Below the pieces are notes generated by a model. It did not search any database, had not been told where the DNA came from, and saw only the letters and a program-made list of their open reading frames with translations. Of a stretch of 16,779 nucleotides of DNA, positions 1-6,536 are shown piece after piece. The stretch is taken from contig SYCM01000059.1 of assembly GCA_005786915.1 (NCBI GenBank), forward strand, positions 1-16,779, in the 5' to 3' direction. How positions within the stretch are numbered: position 1 is the first letter of the stretch; the number at the start of each line of letters is the position of its first letter. Position numbers and translations under genes: made by a program. The stretch comes from Bacteroidota bacterium. Its GTDB lineage: Bacteria > Bacteroidota > Bacteroidia > Flavobacteriales > Schleiferiaceae.

Positions 1-1
1 G

Positions 2-667
2 ATCAATGCGCTGATCTACTTTCAAATTATGGATCCGCTCAAGTCGGTCTACGAAATCGGAAACCTTCCGAACGCCATCGAGAAGCTCACGCAAACGACC
101 CTTCGAAATGTCGTGGGTGAAATGGACCTCGACGAGTGCTTGAGCAGCCGCGACACCATCAACGCCAAGCTCCGCGCCATCCTCGACGACGCCACCAACA
201 AGTGGGGCGTAAAGGTGAACCGCGTCGAACTTCAGGACATCAATCCACCCCTAGCCATCCGCGATGCGATGGAAAAGCAAATGCGTGCCGAGCGGAACCG
301 TCGCGCCACCATCCTCGAAGCCGAGGGTGAGAAGGGCAGCCAAATTTTGACGGCCGAAGGCCAACGCGAGTCTGACATCCAGCGCGCCGAAGGTCAGAAG
401 CAGTCCGCCATTCTCGAGGCTGAGGGGCAAGCCCAAGCGCGAATCCGTGTGGCTGAGGCTGAGGCTGAGGCGATTCGCCTCGTGTCTGAAGCCGTAAAGG
501 GCTACGCCGGCGACCCCGTGCAGTACCTGATCGCGCAGAAGTACCTCGAGACGCTCAACCAAATGACCTCGGGCAACGAGACCAAGACGGTGTTCTTGCC
601 CTACGAGGCTTCGGGCATTTTGAGCTCGCTCGGCGGTATTAAAGAGCTGCTCAAAAGCCAAGGTTAA
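2..667 (+). CDS. SPFH/band-7 (stomatin/QmcA-like) membrane scaffold protein, 5' partial
   Basis: This is the C-terminal part of a stomatin/prohibitin-type protein that forms membrane-anchored oligomers. The reading frame is open to the left edge, so the true start and the N-terminal membrane anchor lie outside the window; the ATG at 29 is internal. Visible SPFH hallmarks are the DPLKSVYEI and TTLRNVVGEMDLDE segments and the WGVKVNRVELQDINPP strand. A strong coiled coil follows, made of five 11-residue units carrying an AEG/AEA core (bases 317-481). The tail YLIAQKYLETL and a final GGIKELL-type segment also match QmcA/YbbK-like proteins. The family commonly pairs with NfeD proteins, and an NfeD-like gene lies one gene downstream. 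Family assignment is secure; the physiological role is not known from the sequence. Confidence 0.9.
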   Translation: MNALIYFQIMDPLKSVYEIGNLPNAIEKLTQTTLRNVVGEMDLDECLSSRDTINAKLRAILDDATNKWGVKVNRVELQDINPPLAIRDAMEKQMRAERNRRATILEAEGEKGSQILTAEGQRESDIQRAEGQKQSAILEAEGQAQARIRVAEAEAEAIRLVSEAVKGYAGDPVQYLIAQKYLETLNQMTSGNETKTVFLPYEASGILSSLGGIKELLKSQG

Positions 668-685
668 AATCGCGTAGGTTTGCGC

Positions 686-1903
686 ATGGCAAATTCGGCG
701 CGCCCCGCTGCGGTGGGTTTCATTTTTGTGACCCTACTGCTCGACATCATCGGGTTGGGCATCATTATTCCGGTCATTCCGCAGCTGATTCAGGAGCTCA
801 CGGGGGCAGACGTTGCAAATGCGTCGCGCTACGGAGGATGGTTGCTGTTCGCGTACGCCTTTTTTCAGTTCCTTTTTGCCCCGCTGGTAGGGGCGCTCAG
901 CGACCGCTACGGACGCCGGCCCGTCCTGCTGTTTTCGCTGCTCGGATTCGGCCTCGACTACCTCGTGCTGGCCTTTGCGCCGACCCTAGCCTGGCTGTTC
1001 GTGGCCCGGGTGGTTTCGGGCATTTTCGGAGCCAGCTTCACCACCGGCTTTGCCTACATCGCCGACGTCTCGCCGCCCGAGAAGCGCGCCCAGAACTTTG
1101 GTTTGGTCGGCGCCGCCTTTGGCCTCGGCTTCATCATCGGCCCGGTCACGGGCGGACTTTTGGGCGAAATCGGGCCCCGTGTACCCTTCTTTGTTGCGGC
1201 TGCGCTCACTTTTTTGAATATGACCTACGGATACTTCGTGCTGCCGGAATCCCTTCCCGCCGACCGTCGCCGCGCCTTTGAGTGGAAGCGCGCCAACCCC
1301 CTCGGAACCCTCGTGGCGCTCAAGCGCTACCCCCGGGTGATCGGCTTGATTGGTTCTCTCGTGTTCTTGTACATCGCGAGCCACGCCGTACAGGGCACCT
1401 GGTCCTACTTCACCATTGAAAAATTCAATTGGTCGCCCAAAGACATCGGCCTTTCGCTCGGAGCCGTCGGAATCCTCAGCGCCTTTGTGCAAGGCTTCCT
1501 GATCCGCAAGGCGATTCCAGCCCTCGGCCCCTGGCGCACCCTCATCGTAGGCATGGTCTGCAACGTGGTGGGCCTCATTCTCTTTGCGCTCGTCCAGCAG
1601 CAATGGATGCTCTACGCCTTCCTGGTTCCATACGCGTTCGGAGGCTTGGCCGGCCCGGCCCTTCAAGGCCTCCTGAGCAACGGAGTCCCCGAGAACGAGC
1701 AAGGTGAGCTTCAGGGCGCCATGAGCAGCATGATGAGCGCCACGAGCATCGTGGGGCCTCCCCTCATGACCACCATTTTTGCGACCTTCACCGAGGCCGG
1801 AGCCCCCATTTATTTTCCCGGAGCACCCTTTGTAGCCGGAGCCCTGCTCAGCGCCACCTCGCTCGTGCTTATCTTAGGTCAGTACCGAAAATCGAAATTA
1901 TGA
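686..1903 (+). CDS. MFS transporter, TetA-like drug:H+ antiporter type
   Basis: A polytopic inner-membrane protein of 405 residues with about 12 hydrophobic helices. The MFS motif A (DRYGRRP, residues 73-79) sits in the loop after helix 2. The first-helix sequence LLDIIGLGIIIPVIPQ and the GASFTTGFAYIADVSPPEKRA segment are typical of the TetA/multidrug DHA1 branch, which exports small drugs in exchange for protons. I start it at the ATG at 686 rather than the TTG at 680, because the ATG gives a usual short cytoplasmic N-terminus; no Shine-Dalgarno is visible for either. It begins 18 bases after the SPFH gene and overlaps the next gene by ATGA, so it looks co-transcribed with both. The substrate cannot be told from the sequence; family homology alone does not show tetracycline resistance. 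Confidence 0.88.
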   Translation: MANSARPAAVGFIFVTLLLDIIGLGIIIPVIPQLIQELTGADVANASRYGGWLLFAYAFFQFLFAPLVGALSDRYGRRPVLLFSLLGFGLDYLVLAFAPTLAWLFVARVVSGIFGASFTTGFAYIADVSPPEKRAQNFGLVGAAFGLGFIIGPVTGGLLGEIGPRVPFFVAAALTFLNMTYGYFVLPESLPADRRRAFEWKRANPLGTLVALKRYPRVIGLIGSLVFLYIASHAVQGTWSYFTIEKFNWSPKDIGLSLGAVGILSAFVQGFLIRKAIPALGPWRTLIVGMVCNVVGLILFALVQQQWMLYAFLVPYAFGGLAGPALQGLLSNGVPENEQGELQGAMSSMMSATSIVGPPLMTTIFATFTEAGAPIYFPGAPFVAGALLSATSLVLILGQYRKSKL

Positions 1904-2322
1904 CCTGGACCATTTGGCTGATCGCCGCCGCCGTACTCCTCCTTCTTGAGGTGTTTACTCCCGGATTTTTGCTGGCCTGCCTCGCGGTGGGCGCCGCAGG
2001 CGCTTCGGCCGGAGCAGCCCTCGGTTGGTCCATCGAGATCCAGCTCGTCCTTTTTTCCATCTTTAGCGGCCTGTCCCTCTGGCTGCTCCGGCCCTTGCTG
2101 CGCACGTGGTTCGCCGCGACCGGAGCCAAAACCAACCACGATGCCCTGATCGGAGCGGTCGGCCGTGTGGAGTCCGACGTCACTGCCGGCCACCGCGGCT
2201 ACGTCAAGATCGACGGCGACAGCTGGGCTTTTGAGGCAGACCGCGACTTCGCGGTCGACACCAAAGTGCGCATTACGAACCGCGAAGGGAATGTGGTGAC
2301 GGTTGAGTTGGAAAACAAGTAA
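1900..2322 (+). CDS. NfeD-like membrane protein with C-terminal OB-fold
   Basis: A 140-residue protein. The N-terminal half is strongly hydrophobic, with helices around residues 4-22, 25-45 and 47-63. A soluble region of about 65 residues follows (HDALIGAVGRVESDV, then GYVKIDGDSWAFEAD and VRITNREGNVVTVE), which has the beta-strand pattern of the NfeD C-terminal OB-fold. Short NfeD proteins of this length lack the N-terminal serine-protease domain of long NfeD, and none is present here. NfeD proteins typically work with SPFH proteins in membrane microdomains. The SPFH partner is probably the gene ending at 667, with an MFS gene between them. The start ATG overlaps the stop of the MFS gene (ATGA), which suggests translational coupling. 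Last gene of its transcription unit. Confidence 0.85.
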   Translation: MTWTIWLIAAAVLLLLEVFTPGFLLACLAVGAAGASAGAALGWSIEIQLVLFSIFSGLSLWLLRPLLRTWFAATGAKTNHDALIGAVGRVESDVTAGHRGYVKIDGDSWAFEADRDFAVDTKVRITNREGNVVTVELENK

Positions 2323-2343
2323 CCCGCAACCGGCTTCTGGTGC

Positions 2344-2395
2344 CGAACTCGGCTCCGCCGATTTCGTTCGGATTTTTCCGGATTTTGTTTTTCAC
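2344..2395 (+). terminator. Probable weak intrinsic terminator after the NfeD-like gene
   Basis: A two-part stem: outer arms CGAAC (2344-2348) and GTTCG (2366-2370), and inner arms TCGGC and GCCGA around a TCC loop. T-rich sequence follows (GATTTTTCC, then GATTTTGTTTTT to about 2395). A second small hairpin CGGA-TTTT-TCCG lies at 2369-2380. The stems are short and the arms are bulged, so this is a plausible but weak terminator between the convergent NfeD-like and maltose-transporter genes. Confidence 0.4.
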
Positions 2396-2435
2396 GCCGA
2401 GTGAGAACCTCCAGTCACACCTTACTCGAAGCTGG

Positions 2436-3764
2436 TTACCTGTTTCGCAATCGCAACGTCAGTACCGCAGCGAGGACCATGAGACCGCCAGCCACCGTGA
2501 TGGCGGCCATGCGGTCGTTGTCGAGCACGTGCTCCATGATGGGTCCGAAAAAGAGCGAAGCAATGATCTCAGGAAGCACAATGAAAAAGTTGAAAATGCC
2601 CATGTAAAGGCCGGTTTGCCCGTCGGGAAGCGAGCTGGCCAGCATGGCGTACGGCATGGCGAGGATGCTGGCCCAGGCGACGCCGATTCCGGCCATGGAG
2701 AGGAAGAGCAAATTGGGATTCTCAATCAGCTGCAGGCTGAACAGTCCCGCGGCTCCGGCGAGCAGCCCGAGGATGTGGGTGGTGGCGTTGCCAAAGCGGA
2801 CCGCCAAAAACGGCAGCGCCAGGGCCACCGCAAAGGTGATCAGGTTGTAGAACGACTGGGTGAGTCCCGCGAATTCTACGCCGCGCGTGTACTCGGGCGT
2901 TCCCGGTTCCGCACCAAAAATGCCGACGGCCACGGCGGGCCCGTAGTAAAACCAGAAGAGGAAGAGTGCCGGCCACGTGAAAAACTGGACCAGCGCCACC
3001 TTTTTCATGGTGTCGGGCATGTGGGTAATCGCCCCAAAGACCTCTTGGATCATGCCCTTCACGCTGGCCTCCTTCTGGAAAGACTTGAACGCCTCCATGT
3101 CGGCGGGCGGGTAGGGCTTGGTAGTGAACACCGTGTAGAGCACCGCGACGAGCAGTACCACGGCCCCAGCATAAAACGACCACTTGATGGAGTCGGGGAT
3201 TCCGCCCGAGCCGTCGTCGGTGAAGCCGAACCAGTTCGAGAGCATCCACGGCATGGCGCTGGCCACCACCGACCCGATTCCGATCATGAAGGACTGAAAG
3301 GCAAAGCCACGCGAATGCTGCTTTTCAGGGAGCATGTCGACGACAAACGCGCGCATCGGCTCCATCGAAATGTTGATGCTGGCGTCCAGGATCCAAAGCA
3401 AGCCCGCGGCCATCCACAGGGCGCTGGACTGCGGCATTAAGAACAAGGCGACCGAGGCGAGCAGCGCGCCCACCAAAAAATAGGGGCGGCGGCGCCCCAA
3501 GCGGGTCCACGTGCGGTCCGAGTAGTAACCGATCACCGGCTGCACGAGCAAGCCGGTCATCGGCGCGGCCAGCCAGAGCAGGGGGATTTTGTCGGGTTCC
3601 GCGCCGAGGTACTCATAAATCGGACTCATGTTGGCCATCTGCAGGGACCAGCCGAACTGGATACCCAAGAAGCCGAAACTCATGTTCCAGATTTGCCAAA
3701 AATTCAAGGTCTTTTTGGGCCCGATGGCGGCGGCCGAGTGTCCCGCTGGAATGCTAGTTGCCAT
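2436..3764 (-). CDS. MFS maltose/oligosaccharide transporter, SLC45 (MalY/sucrose-transporter) type
   Basis: A 442-residue inner-membrane carrier related to plant sucrose transporters and bacterial MalY-type maltose permeases. Supporting segments are FGFLGIQFGWSLQMANMSPIYEYLG at the first helix (family-typical), SDRTWTRLGRRRPY (motif A variant between helices 2 and 3), DASINISMEPMRAFVVDMLP in the fourth helix region, and SLPDGQTGLYMGIFNFFIVLP near the end. I use the ATG at 3764, 5 bases after the stop of the regulator gene; a longer frame to 3860 would run through the regulator and has a basic, unrelated N-terminus. It lies directly behind the regulator and back-to-back with the maltose-phosphorylase operon, so maltose uptake by cation symport is the most likely job. 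Exact substrate range is inferred from context. Confidence 0.88.
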   Translation of the reverse strand: MATSIPAGHSAAAIGPKKTLNFWQIWNMSFGFLGIQFGWSLQMANMSPIYEYLGAEPDKIPLLWLAAPMTGLLVQPVIGYYSDRTWTRLGRRRPYFLVGALLASVALFLMPQSSALWMAAGLLWILDASINISMEPMRAFVVDMLPEKQHSRGFAFQSFMIGIGSVVASAMPWMLSNWFGFTDDGSGGIPDSIKWSFYAGAVVLLVAVLYTVFTTKPYPPADMEAFKSFQKEASVKGMIQEVFGAITHMPDTMKKVALVQFFTWPALFLFWFYYGPAVAVGIFGAEPGTPEYTRGVEFAGLTQSFYNLITFAVALALPFLAVRFGNATTHILGLLAGAAGLFSLQLIENPNLLFLSMAGIGVAWASILAMPYAMLASSLPDGQTGLYMGIFNFFIVLPEIIASLFFGPIMEHVLDNDRMAAITVAGGLMVLAAVLTLRLRNR

Positions 3765-3769
3765 AAAAT

Positions 3770-4456
3770 TTAGTTTTGAGCGCGTTCGGGGTTGCGCGTG
3801 TAGAGTCGGGCGGGCTTGTGGACCACGCCAGTTTGCTTTTCGTCGAGCGGAACCACCCACTGGTCGTTCAGTGCCTTTTTGCGGAAGTTCCGCTTGTCAA
3901 AGTTGGAGTTCAGGATCGCCTCATGGACTGCCTGCATCTGGCTGAGGGTGAACTTATTGGGCAGAAGTTCAAAGCCTACGCGCAACTCGCTTAGTTCGCG
4001 ACGCAGGGTGGTGAGAGCCTGGTCAAAAATCGTGTTGTGGTCAAAGGCCAAGCGCGGAATTTCGTTGGCGTCGTGCCAAAAGGCGCGGGCGGCAAAACTT
4101 GAGGCCAAAAGATTGAAGTCGGTCATCTTGACCAAGGCGTAGTAAGCCACCGTGATAACGCGCGCGGTCGGATCCTTTCGCACGTGAGTCAGCCACGGAA
4201 GGTCCTTGGGGTCTTTGACGCGGTTGGGGTCCCCGAACGTTCCGCACTGCTGCAGGTAGAGGCCACTGAGGCCCGTGAGCTCGCGCAGCACACGGGCGGC
4301 AGACTGGTCGAGGTCCTCGTCTTCTTCGAGGTGGTCACCAGGAAGGGCGAAGCGGCAAGCTTGGCCAAAGTCCTCTTGCTCAATCAATAAGACATTGAGT
4401 TTTTGACCGTCAAAGCCAAAAACCACACAGTCAACTGAAACGTTGGGGTTCTGCAT
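3770..4456 (-). CDS. Nudix-domain transcriptional regulator (NrtR/AraR-like), with C-terminal winged helix
   Basis: A 228-residue protein with an N-terminal Nudix fold (about residues 5-140) and a C-terminal region (about 150-225) resembling the winged helix of NrtR-type regulators: LLPNKFTLSQMQAVHEAIL, then NFRKKALNDQWV and HKPARLY. The Nudix box (residues 40-63) is degenerate. It has one extra residue before the RExxEE segment, and the two glutamates expected at 56 and 60 are Val and Leu, leaving only Arg55 and Glu59. That argues against hydrolase activity and for ligand sensing, as described for AraR, a Nudix-related arabinose regulator of Bacteroides. It is divergent from the glycolysis/maltose operon and co-directional with the maltose transporter 5 bases downstream, so it probably controls both. 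Its effector is unknown; a sugar or sugar phosphate is inferred. Confidence 0.85.
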   Translation of the reverse strand: MQNPNVSVDCVVFGFDGQKLNVLLIEQEDFGQACRFALPGDHLEEDEDLDQSAARVLRELTGLSGLYLQQCGTFGDPNRVKDPKDLPWLTHVRKDPTARVITVAYYALVKMTDFNLLASSFAARAFWHDANEIPRLAFDHNTIFDQALTTLRRELSELRVGFELLPNKFTLSQMQAVHEAILNSNFDKRNFRKKALNDQWVVPLDEKQTGVVHKPARLYTRNPERAQN

Positions 4457-4463
4457 AGGTAGA

Positions 4464-4471
4464 CAAATGTA
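4464..4471 (-). promoter_or_regulatory. Candidate -7 promoter element for the regulator-transporter unit
   Basis: On the minus strand this reads TACATTTG, a full match to the Bacteroidota -7 consensus TAnnTTTG. It ends only 7 bases before the regulator's ATG, so a start a few bases further on would give an almost leaderless mRNA. No clear -33 TTG is seen at the usual distance, which lowers confidence. Confidence 0.4.
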
Positions 4472-4477
4472 ATTCGG

Positions 4478-4518
4478 ACACTAACATTCTCACTACTATG
4501 TGTACTTTGAACACTATC
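4478..4518. promoter_or_regulatory. Candidate operator region with repeated ACACTA half-sites
   Basis: The 74-base divergent region between the regulator and pfkA holds ACACTAAC at 4478-4485 and ACACTATC at 4511-4518, a direct repeat 33 bases apart (about three helical turns). Between them lies a related inverted copy, TATGTGT at 4497-4503. The inner pair forms GTGT-N7-ACAC (4500-4514). Its spacer covers most of the candidate rightward -7 element. Such half-sites flanking a promoter would suit an autoregulating divergent repressor, but this is pattern-based only. Confidence 0.3.
4503..4509 (+). promoter_or_regulatory. Candidate -7-like element for the pfkA operon
   Basis: TACTTTG lies 21 bases before the pfkA ATG and is one base shorter than the Bacteroidota consensus TAnnTTTG. 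An alternative, TATCTTCG, lies at 4515-4522 with one mismatch but would leave almost no leader. Neither has a convincing upstream TTG, so the exact promoter is uncertain. Confidence 0.25.
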
Positions 4519-4530
4519 TTCGTAAAACGT

Positions 4531-5502
4531 ATGAAACGCATAGCCGTCCTGACCTCCGGGGGAGACGCCCCTGGAATGAACGCCGCCATCCGCGCTGTAG
4601 TGCGCTCTGCCGCGTTTTATGGCCTGGAATGTATGGGCGTATACCGTGGCTACGACGGATTGGTTGAGGCGGATTTTGTTCCGCTCGACAGCAAGAGCGT
4701 GCGCAACATCCTCGCCCAGGGCGGAACCATTCTCAAGTCCGCGCGAAGCCACAGCTTTCGGTCTGCAGAGGGCCGCGCCGAGGCCGCGAATAACCTTCGC
4801 GCCCAGGGCATCGATGGCCTCGTAGTGATTGGTGGCGACGGCACCTTTAAGGGCGCCCACAAACTTTTTGAGGAGCATCAGATTCCCGTGGTTGGCATTC
4901 CTGGCACCATTGACAACGACCTCTACGGCACCGACTACACCATTGGCTATGATACCGCGAGCAATACCGTGGTCGAGAGCATCGACAAGATTCGCGACAC
5001 CGCAAACAGCCACAACCGCCTTTTCTTGGTGGAAGTTATGGGCCGCGATGCCGGATTCATCGCGCTGAGTGCGGGCTTGGCCACGGGCGCCATCAGCATA
5101 ATCTTGCCGGAGCGCAACACCACCATCGACGAGCTTCAGTCCGCCATCGACCAGGGTGCCGAACGGAAAAAAACCAGCAACATCGTCGTCGTGGCCGAGG
5201 GCAACCGCCTCGGAACCCCCTTTGAGCTCGCCGACGCGCTAAAAAAACACAACCCCGACCTCGACGTCAAAGTCACCATTCTCGGTCACATTCAGCGGGG
5301 CGGTTCGCCCAGCATGCTCGACCGAGTTAACGCTAGCCGACTCGGTGTGGCAGCGGTGGAAGCTTTGCTGAACGGCAAGTCCGACGTCATGGTGGGCATC
5401 GTGAGCGGCCAACTTGCGCACACCCATCTACCTATGGCCATACTCAACAAAGCTTCGCTAGACGAAGATTTGCTGCGCATCGCCCGGATACTGTCTATCT
5501 AA
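4531..5502 (+). CDS. pfkA: ATP-dependent 6-phosphofructokinase
   Basis: Phosphorylates fructose-6-phosphate to fructose-1,6-bisphosphate, the committed step of glycolysis, in the cytoplasm. At 323 residues it matches bacterial PfkA. Visible motifs are TSGGDAPGMNAAIR (N-terminal ATP loop), GGDGT at 101-105, PGTIDND with catalytic Asp128, TIGYDTA, MGRDAG (substrate) and LGHIQRGGSP (substrate and inter-subunit). Gly104, and the Gly in PGTIDND, mark the ATP-using form; pyrophosphate-dependent enzymes carry Asp and Lys there. I chose the ATG at 531 bases past 4000 (4531) because the protein then begins MKRIAVLTSGG as in the family; an in-frame ATG at 4498 would add 11 atypical residues and overlap the candidate promoter. 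It is the first gene of a seven-gene rightward run that continues into maltose breakdown. Confidence 0.96.
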   Translation: MKRIAVLTSGGDAPGMNAAIRAVVRSAAFYGLECMGVYRGYDGLVEADFVPLDSKSVRNILAQGGTILKSARSHSFRSAEGRAEAANNLRAQGIDGLVVIGGDGTFKGAHKLFEEHQIPVVGIPGTIDNDLYGTDYTIGYDTASNTVVESIDKIRDTANSHNRLFLVEVMGRDAGFIALSAGLATGAISIILPERNTTIDELQSAIDQGAERKKTSNIVVVAEGNRLGTPFELADALKKHNPDLDVKVTILGHIQRGGSPSMLDRVNASRLGVAAVEALLNGKSDVMVGIVSGQLAHTHLPMAILNKASLDEDLLRIARILSI

Positions 5503-5531
5503 CCCTTTTTACTCGTTTTTTTGTACTCGCT

Positions 5532-6530
5532 ATGAATAAAATTGCCATTAACGGATTTGGCCGCATCGGCCGCCTCACCTTTCGCAACCTCATCGTACGT
5601 CCTGACGTAGAGGTTGTGGCCATCAACGACTTGACCGACACCGCCACCCTGGCGCACTTACTCAAGTACGACTCGGCGCACGGAGGCTTCCAAGGCACCG
5701 TATCGCACACTCCAAACAGCCTGATCGTCAATGGCAAAGAGATTCGCATCACCGCCATCAAGAACCCTGCAGAGCTTCCATGGGGCGAGCTGGGTGTAGA
5801 CCTCGTGATCGAGTCCACAGGAATTTTTACCAGCAAAGAGCAGCTTGAACTGCACCTGCAAGCCGGCGCCAAGAAGGTGGGCCTCAGCGCTCCCGCAAAG
5901 GCTGACGACGTAAAGACCGTAGTTCTGGGCGTAAATGAGGGCATCCTCGGTCCCGACGACCACGTGTTCAGCAATGCTTCGTGCACGACCAACTGCTTGG
6001 CTCCGATGATGAAGGTCCTCAACGACAACTTTGGGGTGGTCAAAGGCTACATGCTGACCGTGCACGCCTACACCAACGACCAGAGCATTCAGGATGCTCC
6101 CCACCGCGACCTGCGCCGCGCACGCGCAGCTGCCGTGAGCATGATTCCGACTACCACCGGAGCTGCCAAAGCTGTAGGCCTTGTGCTTCCCGAACTGAAG
6201 GGCAAGCTCGACGGCTACGCGATTCGCGTCCCAACCATTACGGGCTCGGCCACTGACGTGACCGTTGAGCTGGCTAAGCCCGCTACGGCCGCCGAAATCA
6301 ACGCCGCCATGAAGGCCGCCGCCGAAGGTCCGTTGAAGGGCATTCTGCAGTACACCGAAGACCCCATTGTGTCTGCCGACATCGTGGGCAACAAGCACTC
6401 GTGCATTTTTGACTCAGGCATCACGTCGACCAATGGAACCCTGGTGAAAATCATGGGTTGGTACGACAACGAGGCCGGATACTCTGCCCGCATGGCCGAT
6501 ATGGCGGTGCTCATGGCAGCCCAATCTTAA
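5532..6530 (+). CDS. gap: Type I glyceraldehyde-3-phosphate dehydrogenase
   Basis: Oxidises and phosphorylates glyceraldehyde-3-phosphate to 1,3-bisphosphoglycerate with NAD+ in the cytoplasm. The 332 residues are full length. Visible features are the Rossmann start INGFGRIGR, an AINDLTD segment whose acidic residue at the end of the second strand favours NAD over NADP, the active site SNASCTTNCLAP with nucleophile Cys151, the catalytic His178 in HAYTND, the PHRDLRRARAAA phosphate-site loop, and the terminal WYDNEAGYSARM. It follows pfkA by 29 T-rich bases, which contain TACTCG twice, and precedes the sugar-kinase gene by 6 bases. Presence between PfkA and maltose genes suggests glycolytic capacity is raised together with maltose breakdown. 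Confidence 0.97.
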   Translation: MNKIAINGFGRIGRLTFRNLIVRPDVEVVAINDLTDTATLAHLLKYDSAHGGFQGTVSHTPNSLIVNGKEIRITAIKNPAELPWGELGVDLVIESTGIFTSKEQLELHLQAGAKKVGLSAPAKADDVKTVVLGVNEGILGPDDHVFSNASCTTNCLAPMMKVLNDNFGVVKGYMLTVHAYTNDQSIQDAPHRDLRRARAAAVSMIPTTTGAAKAVGLVLPELKGKLDGYAIRVPTITGSATDVTVELAKPATAAEINAAMKAAAEGPLKGILQYTEDPIVSADIVGNKHSCIFDSGITSTNGTLVKIMGWYDNEAGYSARMADMAVLMAAQS

Positions 6531-6536
6531 AAAGTT

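Noticed and set aside
2340..3440. 366-codon rightward frame opposite the SLC45-type transporter
   Set aside because: The transporter on the minus strand has clear family motifs; this frame is rich in His, Arg, Glu and Gly without structure and starts in the intergenic gap.
3765..3860. 32-codon N-terminal extension of the SLC45-type transporter
   Set aside because: It runs through the end of the regulator gene and is basic and unlike the family; the ATG at 3764 directly follows the regulator stop.
4498..4530. Upstream in-frame ATG that would extend PfkA by 11 residues
   Set aside because: The extension does not fit the family N-terminus and overlaps the candidate -7 element; the ATG at 4531 gives the standard start.
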